Positions 51,290 through 59,332 of a DNA stretch of 64,000 nt are shown here, piece by piece. Origin of the DNA: a virus; the IMG/VR virus record IMGVR_UViG_3300032282_004151, positions 1 to 64,000 of that record. One strand, given 5' to 3'. Under the pieces are notes generated by a model. It saw only the letters and a program-made list of their open reading frames with translations. It ran no database searches and was not told where the DNA came from. The translations under genes and the position numbers were made by a program. How positions within the stretch are numbered: the stretch's first letter is position 1; the number at the start of each line of letters is the position of its first letter.

Positions 51290-52984
51290 ATGCATAATAC
51301 AACATTGGTTACTGGCCTTTTTGATTTGAAGCGAGGTGAGATGGATACGTCATTTAAGCGTCCATTTTCACAGTATTTGGTGCATTTTGAGAAATTGCTC
51401 AAGGCTTGCAAAGACACTCCGATGATCGTGTTTATTGACAAAGAACATGAAGCTTTTGTTCAAAAAGCAAGAGAAGGATCTGTTGGAACAGATATACGCT
51501 TCAAGTCCGCGAATGATTTCAGAACATGGTTCTCATTCTTTGACAAAGTAAACAATATCAGACAGAATTCAGAATGGTATAATCAAGTTGGGTGGTTATC
51601 AGAGTCTACACAAGCAAAGTTGGAGCTATATAATCCGTTGGTCATGAGCAAGATGTTCATGCTCAATGATGCGTGCATATTCAATCCATTTGACACAGAT
51701 CATTTTTGTTGGATAGATGCAGGACTTACCCAAACTGTGCATTCTGGTTACTTTAGCCATGATAATGTAATCGAAAAGATGGAACCTTTGCTTAAGAAGT
51801 TTCTATTCGTGTGCTATCCATATGAAACCAATTCCGAAATACATGGGTTCAAGATAGAAGGTATGAACAAATATGCCAATGCAAAAGTCAATAGGGTTGC
51901 AAGAGGTGGATTTTTCGGAGGACATAAGAACGTCATATCTCAAATAAATTCAGCATATTATTCACTGTTGGATCAGACATTAAACGAGGGATATATGGGA
52001 ACGGAGGAGAGCATATTTTCACTACTCACTTATCAAAAGCCAGAGTTGGTAAATATTGAAATGATAAATGGCGATGGGTTGATGGGAACATTCTTTGAGC
52101 GCATGAAAAACATGCCAGTTCCAAAGAAGGAAATTGCAATATCAAAATCGCAAGTTCCAGACTCTGTGGAATATTTTCAAAGTGAAGAAGAAGTTGAAAT
52201 GAACCGTTCTGGGAAAAAAACATATCTTTATATTGTCACGTTCAACTTTCCACAACAACTTCAACTGTTATTGGATACAATTCAATCTTCAAACCCAGAA
52301 TTGCTGAACGTTGAAAGAAAGATACTCATAGACAACAGTATCGATACATCAACAGTTCCACAATATGATGAAATTGCAAAAAAGTACAATTTTGAGATTG
52401 TTCGCAAAGGTAATCTCGGAGTGTGCGGTGCAAGACAATGGGCAGCTGAACATTTTCATGAAAATGGTGGAAAATATATGGTTTGGTTTGAGGACGACAT
52501 GCTTATGGTGGACAATGTATCACTGTGCAAAAATGGATTGAATATGCATATGGACAATTGGTTGAGCAAATGCAAAAAGATCATCGAGCATGAAAATTTG
52601 GACTTCATCAAAATCTCATTCAGCGAATTCTATGGGGACCACCACAAGCAATGGTCGTGGCATAATGTACCAGAGCATATCAGAAAGAAGTATTTTCCAG
52701 ACGGAACTCATCGCATGCGTTGGAAAGAGTCTGGCTGCATTGATGGGTTAAGTTATTTGATAGGAGAAGTGTATTATAGCAATTGGCCGTCGGTGATGAC
52801 AAGGGCAGGAAATTACAAGATATTCTTGGAAACAAAATATGCTTCCCCGTTTGAGCAGACAATAATGTCCCATTGCTATCAATTACAGAAGAACGGCAGA
52901 ATTCGTAGTGGTGTATTGATGGCCAGTTTGGTCAATCACAATCGAGTTCATCATTATTCAAGAGAAATAAGAAAAGAAGTTTAA
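51290..52984 (+). CDS. bifunctional glycosyltransferase: HtrL/YibB-like + GT-A domain
   Basis: 564 residues in two parts. N-terminal (1-290): TLVTGLFDLKRGEMDTSFKR, LLKACKDTPMIVFIDKE, NPLVMSKMFMLNDA, CWIDAGLTQTV and GGFFGGHKNVI..., the HtrL/YibB pattern of predicted glycosyltransferases. C-terminal (300-564): YLYIVTFNFPQQLQLLLDTI, GNLGVCGARQWAA, MVWFEDDMLMVDN (metal site), a GT2-like fold. Last gene of the cassette; two catalytic domains could build a disaccharide. Confidence 0.72.
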   Translation: MHNTTLVTGLFDLKRGEMDTSFKRPFSQYLVHFEKLLKACKDTPMIVFIDKEHEAFVQKAREGSVGTDIRFKSANDFRTWFSFFDKVNNIRQNSEWYNQVGWLSESTQAKLELYNPLVMSKMFMLNDACIFNPFDTDHFCWIDAGLTQTVHSGYFSHDNVIEKMEPLLKKFLFVCYPYETNSEIHGFKIEGMNKYANAKVNRVARGGFFGGHKNVISQINSAYYSLLDQTLNEGYMGTEESIFSLLTYQKPELVNIEMINGDGLMGTFFERMKNMPVPKKEIAISKSQVPDSVEYFQSEEEVEMNRSGKKTYLYIVTFNFPQQLQLLLDTIQSSNPELLNVERKILIDNSIDTSTVPQYDEIAKKYNFEIVRKGNLGVCGARQWAAEHFHENGGKYMVWFEDDMLMVDNVSLCKNGLNMHMDNWLSKCKKIIEHENLDFIKISFSEFYGDHHKQWSWHNVPEHIRKKYFPDGTHRMRWKESGCIDGLSYLIGEVYYSNWPSVMTRAGNYKIFLETKYASPFEQTIMSHCYQLQKNGRIRSGVLMASLVNHNRVHHYSREIRKEV

Positions 52985-52993
52985 ATATTATTT

Positions 52994-53022
52994 CTCATAG
53001 AGATAAAAAGACTCTCTATGAG
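52994..53022 (+). terminator. hairpin after the glycosylation cassette
   Basis: 10-bp stem CTCATAGAGA / TCTCTATGAG; no T-run, so perhaps an mRNA-stabilising 3' structure. Confidence 0.5.
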
Positions 53023-53047
53023 CCAAGCGGACCCCCTGCGTGTGACA

Positions 53048-53073
53048 AATGGGCACCTTAATCGGTGCCCATT
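53048..53073 (+). terminator. terminator hairpin before hsp20
   Basis: 10-bp stem AATGGGCACC / GGTGCCCATT, then TCGTTT; moderate T-run. Confidence 0.7.
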
Positions 53074-53181
53074 TCGTTTACCTCATAGGAGAAATACGGA
53101 AAATCGTACTGGCACGAAATGTGATATAGTGTATATGTCGGTGTCCATAATGGAGCCGATTTAAATAAAGGATACAAATAT

Positions 53182-53631
53182 ATGAGTACACTAACAAGAT
53201 ACACTCGGGATGAGTTTCTCACCCCATTCGATAAACTGTTCGATGAAGTTTTCAACAACTTCGGAGTAACACCGTATGGAGGCTCTTATGGTAAGTTGAG
53301 CTATCCAAAGGTAGATGTCATAGAATATGAAGATCGACTTGTATTAGAAGCAGACGTTGCTGGACTAGCCAAGGAAGATGTAAGCGTTGAACTGGAAGGT
53401 GATACTCTCACCATTCGTGGCGGAAAGAAGCCAGCTTCCACCGAAGCAGATAGCAAGGCGCGTTATGTTTACAGAGAAATCAAACGTTCAAGTTTTGTTC
53501 GCTCTTTTGCCATTGGCGAAGGAGTTGACAAGAGCAAGATCAAAGTCGATTTTATAAACGGAACAATCAAGATTGTTTTGCCTCGCGTGAAACCCGAAGA
53601 GCAAAAGCCACAAAAAGTCAAACTCCTATAA
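53182..53631 (+). CDS. small heat-shock protein Hsp20
   Basis: 149 residues. Alpha-crystallin domain from about residue 40: PKVDVIEYEDRLVLEADVAGLAKEDVSVELEGDTLTIRGGKK (read in parts), EIKRSSFVRSFAIGEGVDKSKIKVDFINGTIKIVLPR with the conserved A-x-x-x-G-x-L-like NGTIKIVLP end. Holds unfolding proteins; common in T4-like marine phages, thought to help capsid or scaffold assembly. Preceded by ATAAAGGATACAAATAT; a TATAGT -10-like box lies near 53134. Confidence 0.92.
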   Translation: MSTLTRYTRDEFLTPFDKLFDEVFNNFGVTPYGGSYGKLSYPKVDVIEYEDRLVLEADVAGLAKEDVSVELEGDTLTIRGGKKPASTEADSKARYVYREIKRSSFVRSFAIGEGVDKSKIKVDFINGTIKIVLPRVKPEEQKPQKVKLL

Positions 53632-53746
53632 GATAAAGTTTGACAATCAACGAACCTTCATACAGTATATTGATTGAAAAGGTTATATAAGTTGTCAATT
53701 TCTATAAATTGACTGGTGGAGGGTGGTTTCCGATCATCCCTGACAG

Positions 53747-53776
53747 CCCCACAGAAATGTGGGGTTGTTTTTTTAA
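53747..53776 (+). terminator. Rho-independent terminator after hsp20
   Basis: 7-bp stem CCCCACA / TGTGGGG, loop GAAA, then TTGTTTTTTT. A promoter-like TTGACA/CAGTAT pair lies upstream (53640-53668) and would give a short untranslated RNA ending here. Confidence 0.88.
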
Positions 53777-53786
53777 TATATACAGA

Positions 53787-53794
53787 TATTTATA
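53787..53794 (+). promoter_or_regulatory. putative late promoter box TATTTATA
   Basis: Four bases before ATG 53799. Confidence 0.5.
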
Positions 53795-53798
53795 TAAT

Positions 53799-55475
53799 AT
53801 GAAATTTTTAGCATATTTGGTATTGTTGAGCGCCATCGTAATATCTGCTTGTGGTGCTTATTTTAGCATAGTTGGTTTGAAACTATTGTTTGTTGGCGGC
53901 GGCTTATCTATTGTTGTGATGGGAACGGCACTTGAAGTTGGCAAACTTATCACCGCAACTTTCCTAAAGCAAAAATGGGAAGAAATAGGATTGCTCATGA
54001 AGACATATATGGTGCTTGCTACATTGGCTTTGATGGGCATAACATCCATTGGTATATACGGATATTTGAGCGCGGGGTATACAGCAACATCTATAACAGT
54101 TCAGGGCTATGAGCATCAAATAGAGTCAAATAACACAAAGATATCTGAGATAGAGAAGGAAATATCATCTCTCAAGCAATCAACTTATAACGAAGCCGAA
54201 ATCAAAGGCGTGGAAGAAAACAGAAAAAAGGTAATAGAACAACGCACACAGCTTGTTGATCAAAAGAACAAGCAAATAGAAAACATACGAAAGTCTGCAA
54301 ATACAAATCAAGATACTTCCGTAGATATAGCGGCGGCAAAACAAGCACTTGAACTTGCTAAATCCTCCACAGACAATGATATATCAAGAGAACTCGAGCA
54401 GATAAAGCTCTTCAACTCTCGTTTGGAAATATTGGACAAGGAAGTTCAGAAATGGATGGAAGAAGGAACGGGTGGATTATTCAAGAAGAATGGATTGGAT
54501 AAGGCAAGAACAGTCAAAGAAGGTCAATCAAAAGAGCGTGGAGACATTGATGCTCAAATCAAAGCATCACAGGATAGAATATCAAAGTTGCGCGAGCAAT
54601 ATGCTTCTCAAGTCAAAGAATATAATGATCGCGTCGCGGCGATTGAAAACCGCAGCAAATCTCAACGCACTGGCATAGACAACAGCATAAAGAGTTTGGA
54701 GAAGGAGATATCAGATATAACAGCATCCATAGCAGCATACAATACAGAGATTGATGAAAAAGTATCTTCATTGAATGGAAAAAAGAACGAGTTGTCTGAA
54801 CAAGGAAAGAAAAAGATAGCCGATCAACTCACGGATATTCAGAATATCAGAAAACAAAACACTGAACTGCAGGAGAAGATTGTTCATACGGATGTTGGCA
54901 CATTCAAGTTCATTGCCAATAGCTTAGGTATTCCTTTGGACAAGGCTGTCAACTATTTCATATGGACAATCATGGCTGTGTTTGATCCGTTGGCAATATG
55001 CTTGATATTGGCGTTCAATGTATTGATTGCTCAAAAGAAAAAAGAAGACACAGTCGTGGGTATATCTTCCGTAAAGAATGAGGTACCAATCGTTCCAACT
55101 GTTACTCCAACTGTTACTCCAACGGCAACATCAATAGAACCAACGAAAGTTCCAGAAAAAATGGAAAGTTTGCCAATCCTAACCCCAACACCAACTCTAT
55201 CGGTTGAACAAGTTTCACCTAGTCTAAGCACACCACCGCTCGAAGAACCAATCGAGTCTGTTAGTATTAAGCCTATAGTTGAAGAGGTGCAATTACCCAC
55301 TCCAACGATTGAAGCGGTTGAAGTAACCGAGACAGTTCCTTCAACACCAGAACCAACAATTATAAAAAATAATACAGTAGAACAAGCTGAAGCTCAGGTT
55401 GTTCATATTTCTGCACCACCTCCTCCGCCATTTGCTCCACACGGAATTTCCAGTGGTAAAGTTTCTCCAAGATAA
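53799..55475 (+). CDS. coiled-coil membrane protein with Thr-Pro tail, 558 aa
   Basis: Three N-terminal transmembrane segments (residues about 3-22, 26-48, 69-91) are followed by a long coiled coil (about 100-365, e.g. NNTKISEIEKEISSLKQ, DNSIKSLEKEISDITASIA). Another membrane segment comes next (FIWTIMAVFDPLAICLILAF, about 390-409), then a Pro/Thr/Val-rich tail with [13 protein letters not shown]. Similar 'FDPLAICL...A' membrane proteins occur in T4-like marine phages. Function unknown; could bridge membrane and phage assembly sites. ATG 53799 lies four bases after a late box. Confidence 0.62.
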   Translation: MKFLAYLVLLSAIVISACGAYFSIVGLKLLFVGGGLSIVVMGTALEVGKLITATFLKQKWEEIGLLMKTYMVLATLALMGITSIGIYGYLSAGYTATSITVQGYEHQIESNNTKISEIEKEISSLKQSTYNEAEIKGVEENRKKVIEQRTQLVDQKNKQIENIRKSANTNQDTSVDIAAAKQALELAKSSTDNDISRELEQIKLFNSRLEILDKEVQKWMEEGTGGLFKKNGLDKARTVKEGQSKERGDIDAQIKASQDRISKLREQYASQVKEYNDRVAAIENRSKSQRTGIDNSIKSLEKEISDITASIAAYNTEIDEKVSSLNGKKNELSEQGKKKIADQLTDIQNIRKQNTELQEKIVHTDVGTFKFIANSLGIPLDKAVNYFIWTIMAVFDPLAICLILAFNVLIAQKKKEDTVVGISSVKNEVPIVPTVTPTVTPTATSIEPTKVPEKMESLPILTPTPTLSVEQVSPSLSTPPLEEPIESVSIKPIVEEVQLPTPTIEAVEVTETVPSTPEPTIIKNNTVEQAEAQVVHISAPPPPPFAPHGISSGKVSPR

Positions 55476-55499
55476 TTCTTTATATTTATTTATTATATA

Positions 55500-55527
55500 T
55501 TGACAATATAAACATTTAACATATATA
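55500..55527 (+). promoter_or_regulatory. sigma70-like promoter of the deformylase gene
   Basis: TTGACA, 16 bp, TATATA; ATG 55549 is 21 nt downstream. A TATTTATTTATTA stretch lies just upstream. Confidence 0.6.
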
Positions 55528-55548
55528 TGTGAATCGTAATAAACATAT

Positions 55549-56163
55549 ATGAGTTACAAAATAGTCAAAAACAAAGATTATCTGCATAAGAAAACAGAAC
55601 CAGTGGCAACGATTGAAGAAGGTGAAGCAATAGCAAAACAACTCATCGAAGCACTAGACGAACTATCAAACGGACTTGGATTATCCGCCAATCAAATTGG
55701 GATAAACAAGTCCGTTTCTGTTGTACGCGCAAGAAAAGATGCACAGCCAATCATTCTTATGAACCCAACCATTGTTGAGGCAAGTAAGGAAAAGCTGATA
55801 TTCACAGAGGGATGTTTGAGTTTGCCGGGCAAGCTAGTGAATACAATTCGCTCGCTCAAAGTAACCGTGTCTACACTAAATCACGCCAATCCATTACCAT
55901 TTGGTCCAGATACAACCCCAGTTACACAAGAGTCAGTTCGTTCAGACTATGGATTGCTTGAAGCCATCTGCGTTCAGCATGAAATTGATCATACAAATGG
56001 AATATTGATGACGGATGACGGCGTGAAATTTGTTCAAAAAGTAGAAAAAATGGTGAAGCATGGAAGAAATGATAAGGTTGTAGTGGAAAAAGATGGAGAA
56101 ACCCAATATATAAAATACAAGAAAGCTCTAGAACTAATAGAGCAAGGTTGGAAAATCATCTAA
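55549..56163 (+). CDS. def: peptide deformylase
   Basis: 204 residues. All three catalytic motifs are present: GLGLSANQIG (GxGxAAxQ type, residues about 42-51), EGCLSLPG (about 89-96) with the metal-binding Cys, and QHEIDHTNG (HExDH, about 144-152). It removes the formyl group from new proteins. Phage deformylases are common in T4-like cyanophages, where they are thought to serve turnover of photosystem proteins. The C-terminal 50 residues (MVKHGRNDKVVVEKDGETQY...) are an extra extension. Confidence 0.93.
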   Translation: MSYKIVKNKDYLHKKTEPVATIEEGEAIAKQLIEALDELSNGLGLSANQIGINKSVSVVRARKDAQPIILMNPTIVEASKEKLIFTEGCLSLPGKLVNTIRSLKVTVSTLNHANPLPFGPDTTPVTQESVRSDYGLLEAICVQHEIDHTNGILMTDDGVKFVQKVEKMVKHGRNDKVVVEKDGETQYIKYKKALELIEQGWKII

Positions 56164-56172
56164 ATCTACAAT

Positions 56173-56331
56173 ATGAACATCAACACTGATAATCTTGAAG
56201 AAATCAAAGAACTGCTTGAATATGCATTGGAAGCCCGTAGTTGGCCATCAGTAGAAGACGCATTGGCTATTCTCAAAGAAGAACTGGGATATGAAGCCGA
56301 GGAAATAGACGAAGAAGAAACCGAGGATTAA
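56173..56331 (+). CDS. acidic hypothetical protein, 52 aa
   Basis: MNINTDNLEEIKELLEYALE... with an extremely acidic end (YEAEEIDEEETED). Two helices likely. Small conserved-looking gene in a deformylase-sigma operon. Confidence 0.55.
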   Translation: MNINTDNLEEIKELLEYALEARSWPSVEDALAILKEELGYEAEEIDEEETED

Positions 56332-56335
56332 ACTT

Positions 56336-56590
56336 ATGTGGATAATTGTTACATTAATGATCATATTCTTTTTGAGCACATGCGCTCTTGGATATGCATG
56401 CTACAACATGATCAATAAGATCGAAGTATATGAAGAATGGTTGGACTATTTCCGTACCGAAGTGGATGATGTATATAAGCAAATGAAAGCAGTAGATGAT
56501 CGCAATCTTTTTGAGAAAGATGATGATGTTGGGTTTGTTTTTAGTGAGCTTGTAAGAATATCAAAGGAATTCAGCGAACGTATCAAATAA
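56336..56590 (+). CDS. small membrane protein, 84 aa
   Basis: One N-terminal transmembrane helix (WIIVTLMIIFFLSTCALGYACY) and a soluble helical domain (WLDYFRTEVDDVYKQMKAVD...). Similar proteins sit before gene 55 homologues in T4-like marine phages. Role unknown. Confidence 0.58.
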   Translation: MWIIVTLMIIFFLSTCALGYACYNMINKIEVYEEWLDYFRTEVDDVYKQMKAVDDRNLFEKDDDVGFVFSELVRISKEFSERIK

Positions 56591-56593
56591 TAT

Positions 56594-57484
56594 ATGAAGA
56601 AGCGCAAACGGATTGATAAATCCAAGAAGGCGACCAAAAAGGTCAAGAAGATCAAAAAAGTTTCTAAGGTAAATAAACCACGGAAAATTAAAAAACAAAT
56701 CATAAAGGTAAGCGAAGTTCATATACCAGAAAAGATTTCCAGACCTCGTGGTAGACCAAAGGGGAGCAAAACCAATAAGCTGCTTTCTGATGGAACTGAG
56801 AAGAAAGTTTCCAACGTATATTTCACGTTGGAAACAGAAGCGGCAATTGTAGCTTATAATGAAACAGAAGATCCTCGTGAAAAAGATCGTATATACAATG
56901 AGCAAATACAAGCCGCATTTGCCAAGATAGCAGAAAACGTATATAACACGTTTAAATTCAGTTACGCAGATGTATCTCCATTAGAGATCCAGAAACAAGC
57001 CATTTCACATATGGTGGCAAATATTGCCAAGTATGAGAAGGGAAAAGGTAAAGCATTCAGTTATTTCAGTATTGTGGCAAAGCATTGGTTTATTCTTGAT
57101 AACAACACTACCTATCGCCGCTTTAAGAAACATGTAGAAATCTGCGAACAAGTTGGAGAGTCTGGAGAGTTTGTTGTTGAGCCAGAACATGAAAAGCAGG
57201 AAAGCGAAACCCGCGAGTTTATCAAGCTTATGGTTGAATATTGGGACAAGAATGTTGGAAGACACTTTACCAAAGAACGCGATCTAAAGATTGCCAATGC
57301 AGTTATTGAAATATTCAGAAATGCAGACCGTATTGATGTGTTTAATAAAAAGGCATTGTATCTGTATATACGAGAAATCGCAGATTGCCAAACTCAACAT
57401 ATCACAAAGGTTATAAATAAGATGGCAGGTCCGCAGTCTCATATAAAAAGTGAATATCTCAATCGCGGATCTATTGCGCTTTGA
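56594..57484 (+). CDS. gp55-like late sigma factor with AT-hook
   Basis: 296 residues. A Lys-rich N-terminus is followed by RPRGRPKGSK (AT-hook, about residues 51-60). The sigma part resembles T4 gp55: YFTLETEAAIVAYNETEDPREKDRIYNEQIQAAFAKIAENV (in parts), then AISHMVANIAKYEKGKGKAFSYFSIVAKHWFI, equivalent to sigma region 2, which reads the -10 box, and a C-terminal helical part. T4 gp55 directs late transcription from TATAAATA boxes. No region 4, so no -35 contact, in accord with late boxes found without a -35 here. The N-terminal hook is an unusual addition. Confidence 0.8.
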   Translation: MKKRKRIDKSKKATKKVKKIKKVSKVNKPRKIKKQIIKVSEVHIPEKISRPRGRPKGSKTNKLLSDGTEKKVSNVYFTLETEAAIVAYNETEDPREKDRIYNEQIQAAFAKIAENVYNTFKFSYADVSPLEIQKQAISHMVANIAKYEKGKGKAFSYFSIVAKHWFILDNNTTYRRFKKHVEICEQVGESGEFVVEPEHEKQESETREFIKLMVEYWDKNVGRHFTKERDLKIANAVIEIFRNADRIDVFNKKALYLYIREIADCQTQHITKVINKMAGPQSHIKSEYLNRGSIAL

Positions 57485-57502
57485 AATATATATACATTAG
57501 AC

Positions 57503-57510
57503 TATTTATA
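57503..57510 (+). promoter_or_regulatory. putative late promoter box TATTTATA
   Basis: Four bases before ATG 57515, context CTATTTATAGTGT. Confidence 0.5.
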
Positions 57511-57514
57511 GTGT

Positions 57515-57898
57515 ATGGAAACATCTGATTTTGAGCTATACAAAGGAAAGACCTTCGCTTCGCTGTGTAAGGACATTGTTGGCAATTCTGAAGAGAAGAA
57601 ACAACAGCTTGATATACTCATAACTGACCTCAGAGACATGATTAAGACGGTAAATGATGCTGTTACAATCGTTCCGTTGCTTAAAGAGTACTTTGACGTT
57701 GGAATTAGGAATGATGAGCAATTAATCAAATTAGCGGCTATTATACAACGGCTAATGTCTGGAAAATCTGGTGCAGACGGTGAAGGTGGTTCGATGCTTT
57801 TAACGGAAGAAGAAAGAAAGCAGCTTATGGCGGCGGTTGAAGAAACCGCCAAAGCTATCAGAGAACCAAATAACTCGGAAGAAAAACAAAGTAAATAA
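57515..57898 (+). CDS. hypothetical structural-operon protein, 127 aa
   Basis: METSDFELYKGKTFASLCKD..., then MIKTVNDAVTIVPLLKEYFDVGIRNDEQLIKLAAIIQRL. This helical pattern (yKgkTfs.L..dI..N...Kk.Qld.lI..l...I....da..ivP.lkeYld..v.NdeqLvklaai.qr) recurs next to the baseplate genes of T4-like marine phages. Possibly a tail or baseplate chaperone. Confidence 0.68.
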   Translation: METSDFELYKGKTFASLCKDIVGNSEEKKQQLDILITDLRDMIKTVNDAVTIVPLLKEYFDVGIRNDEQLIKLAAIIQRLMSGKSGADGEGGSMLLTEEERKQLMAAVEETAKAIREPNNSEEKQSK

Positions 57899-57900
57899 TT

Positions 57901-59331
57901 ATGGCATTTTGGAATACAGAGCGTAGAAATGATTTAAATGTCAAGCAGGACAGTGTCATTCCATCTGTGCGCATGCTTTTCGAACGCAAGCCAGACTTCA
58001 ATTATTTTTATGAATTGGAAGAAGCGGTTGTATTGGATGTAATCTTGGACGAGACGCATCCAGAGTTTGCAAATTCGAAATTAGATCCAACCGATTGGCC
58101 ACCCAATTCAAATGGTAGTAGACCAAATCCAAATGATCCAAATTATGGAAATATTGGAAAAATAAGATTTAGATTTTTACAGAGTGAAAGAGGAACTCCA
58201 AAAGACTCTTTGCAGTGGGCATATCCCATTGAAAACACGGGGGTAATTGAATATCCACTGATGAATGAAATAGTAATCGTTGCAAAATATTTAAACAAAT
58301 ATTACTATTCAAAAAAGTTAAATTCAAAGTCAGTCATGAATACAAATGCTTCATTTGTGACTGAAAAGGTTGCAGGCCATAATTCTGGAAATGTTGATAC
58401 ATACCACACTCCTCCCGCACCATTCGTTGGTCCAAGATCAACATTGAGTGCGGCGGGTGGAGAAAATTATCAAGGAGTGTTGGGAAAATATTTCAAATTT
58501 AACCATCATATACGAACCTTGAAAAAATATGAAGGTGATACGATATTAGAGTCTAGATTTGGATCTTCTATACGATTTGGTGCATATGACAGTGTGCGCG
58601 CAAATGATAATGGATTGGGAGAATACTCGGATGGTGGTGGAAATCCAATGATACTTATCAGAAACCGCCAAGCTCCAATAACAAATCCACAGGGGCTTAC
58701 TGCCAAAGGATATACAATCGAAGATATAAACAAAGATGGAAGTTCCATTCATATTACGTCAGGAAAAACTGTATCCGGGTTTCGGCCTACAACAACAATT
58801 CCAGTAATAAATATAACAAAGGCTGTCACCATTCCTCGCTTGAATGGAGATCAGATCGTAATCAACAGTGATAGATTGATATTTTCTTCAAAGGTAAACG
58901 AAACTTTACTTTATTCAAAGAGTTTTGTTGGAATAACCAGTGATAAATTTGTATCAATTACCGCAAAAGGAAATACTACAATTACATCTTCCGATGGAGT
59001 AATTGTTTTTAATGCCAAGAAAACTTACGTCGGAGTTGATAAATTGGGTGCCAATGACCAACCGGCGCTGCTGGGCGGCGTGACTTGCTTATTTTTATAT
59101 GCATTGTGCGATTTTCAACTTTCATTGATAAATACACATATTCAAAGTCTTGCAACTACAATCGCTCACGTTCACGCATCACCAACGATCACAACATTCA
59201 TAGCAATGCCTCCGTTTATAGTTCTTTGGGCAGAGCAATTACAGAGCTTATATGCAGCACAGGCACAGCTATTGATATTAAGATCGCAAATACCAACATT
59301 ACAAAGCTCCAGATTGTTTTTGGGAGGATGA
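57901..59331 (+). CDS. baseplate hub / tail-tip protein, gp5-like
   Basis: 476 residues. The N-terminal OB-like region (about 35-150; VVLDVILDETHPEFANSK, IGKIRFRFLQSERG, PLMNEIVIVAKYLN) is followed by a segment typical of T4-like marine hub proteins (YEGDTILESRFGSSIRFGAYD). Beta-helix-like repeats come after it (IVINSDRLIFSSKVNETLLYSKSFVGI, FVSITAKGNTTITSSDGVIVF), as in gp5 needles. A C-terminal hydrophobic helical part follows. No lysozyme domain seen. It forms the central spike or hub of the contractile tail. Confidence 0.75.
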   Translation: MAFWNTERRNDLNVKQDSVIPSVRMLFERKPDFNYFYELEEAVVLDVILDETHPEFANSKLDPTDWPPNSNGSRPNPNDPNYGNIGKIRFRFLQSERGTPKDSLQWAYPIENTGVIEYPLMNEIVIVAKYLNKYYYSKKLNSKSVMNTNASFVTEKVAGHNSGNVDTYHTPPAPFVGPRSTLSAAGGENYQGVLGKYFKFNHHIRTLKKYEGDTILESRFGSSIRFGAYDSVRANDNGLGEYSDGGGNPMILIRNRQAPITNPQGLTAKGYTIEDINKDGSSIHITSGKTVSGFRPTTTIPVINITKAVTIPRLNGDQIVINSDRLIFSSKVNETLLYSKSFVGITSDKFVSITAKGNTTITSSDGVIVFNAKKTYVGVDKLGANDQPALLGGVTCLFLYALCDFQLSLINTHIQSLATTIAHVHASPTITTFIAMPPFIVLWAEQLQSLYAAQAQLLILRSQIPTLQSSRLFLGG

Positions 59332-59332
59332 T

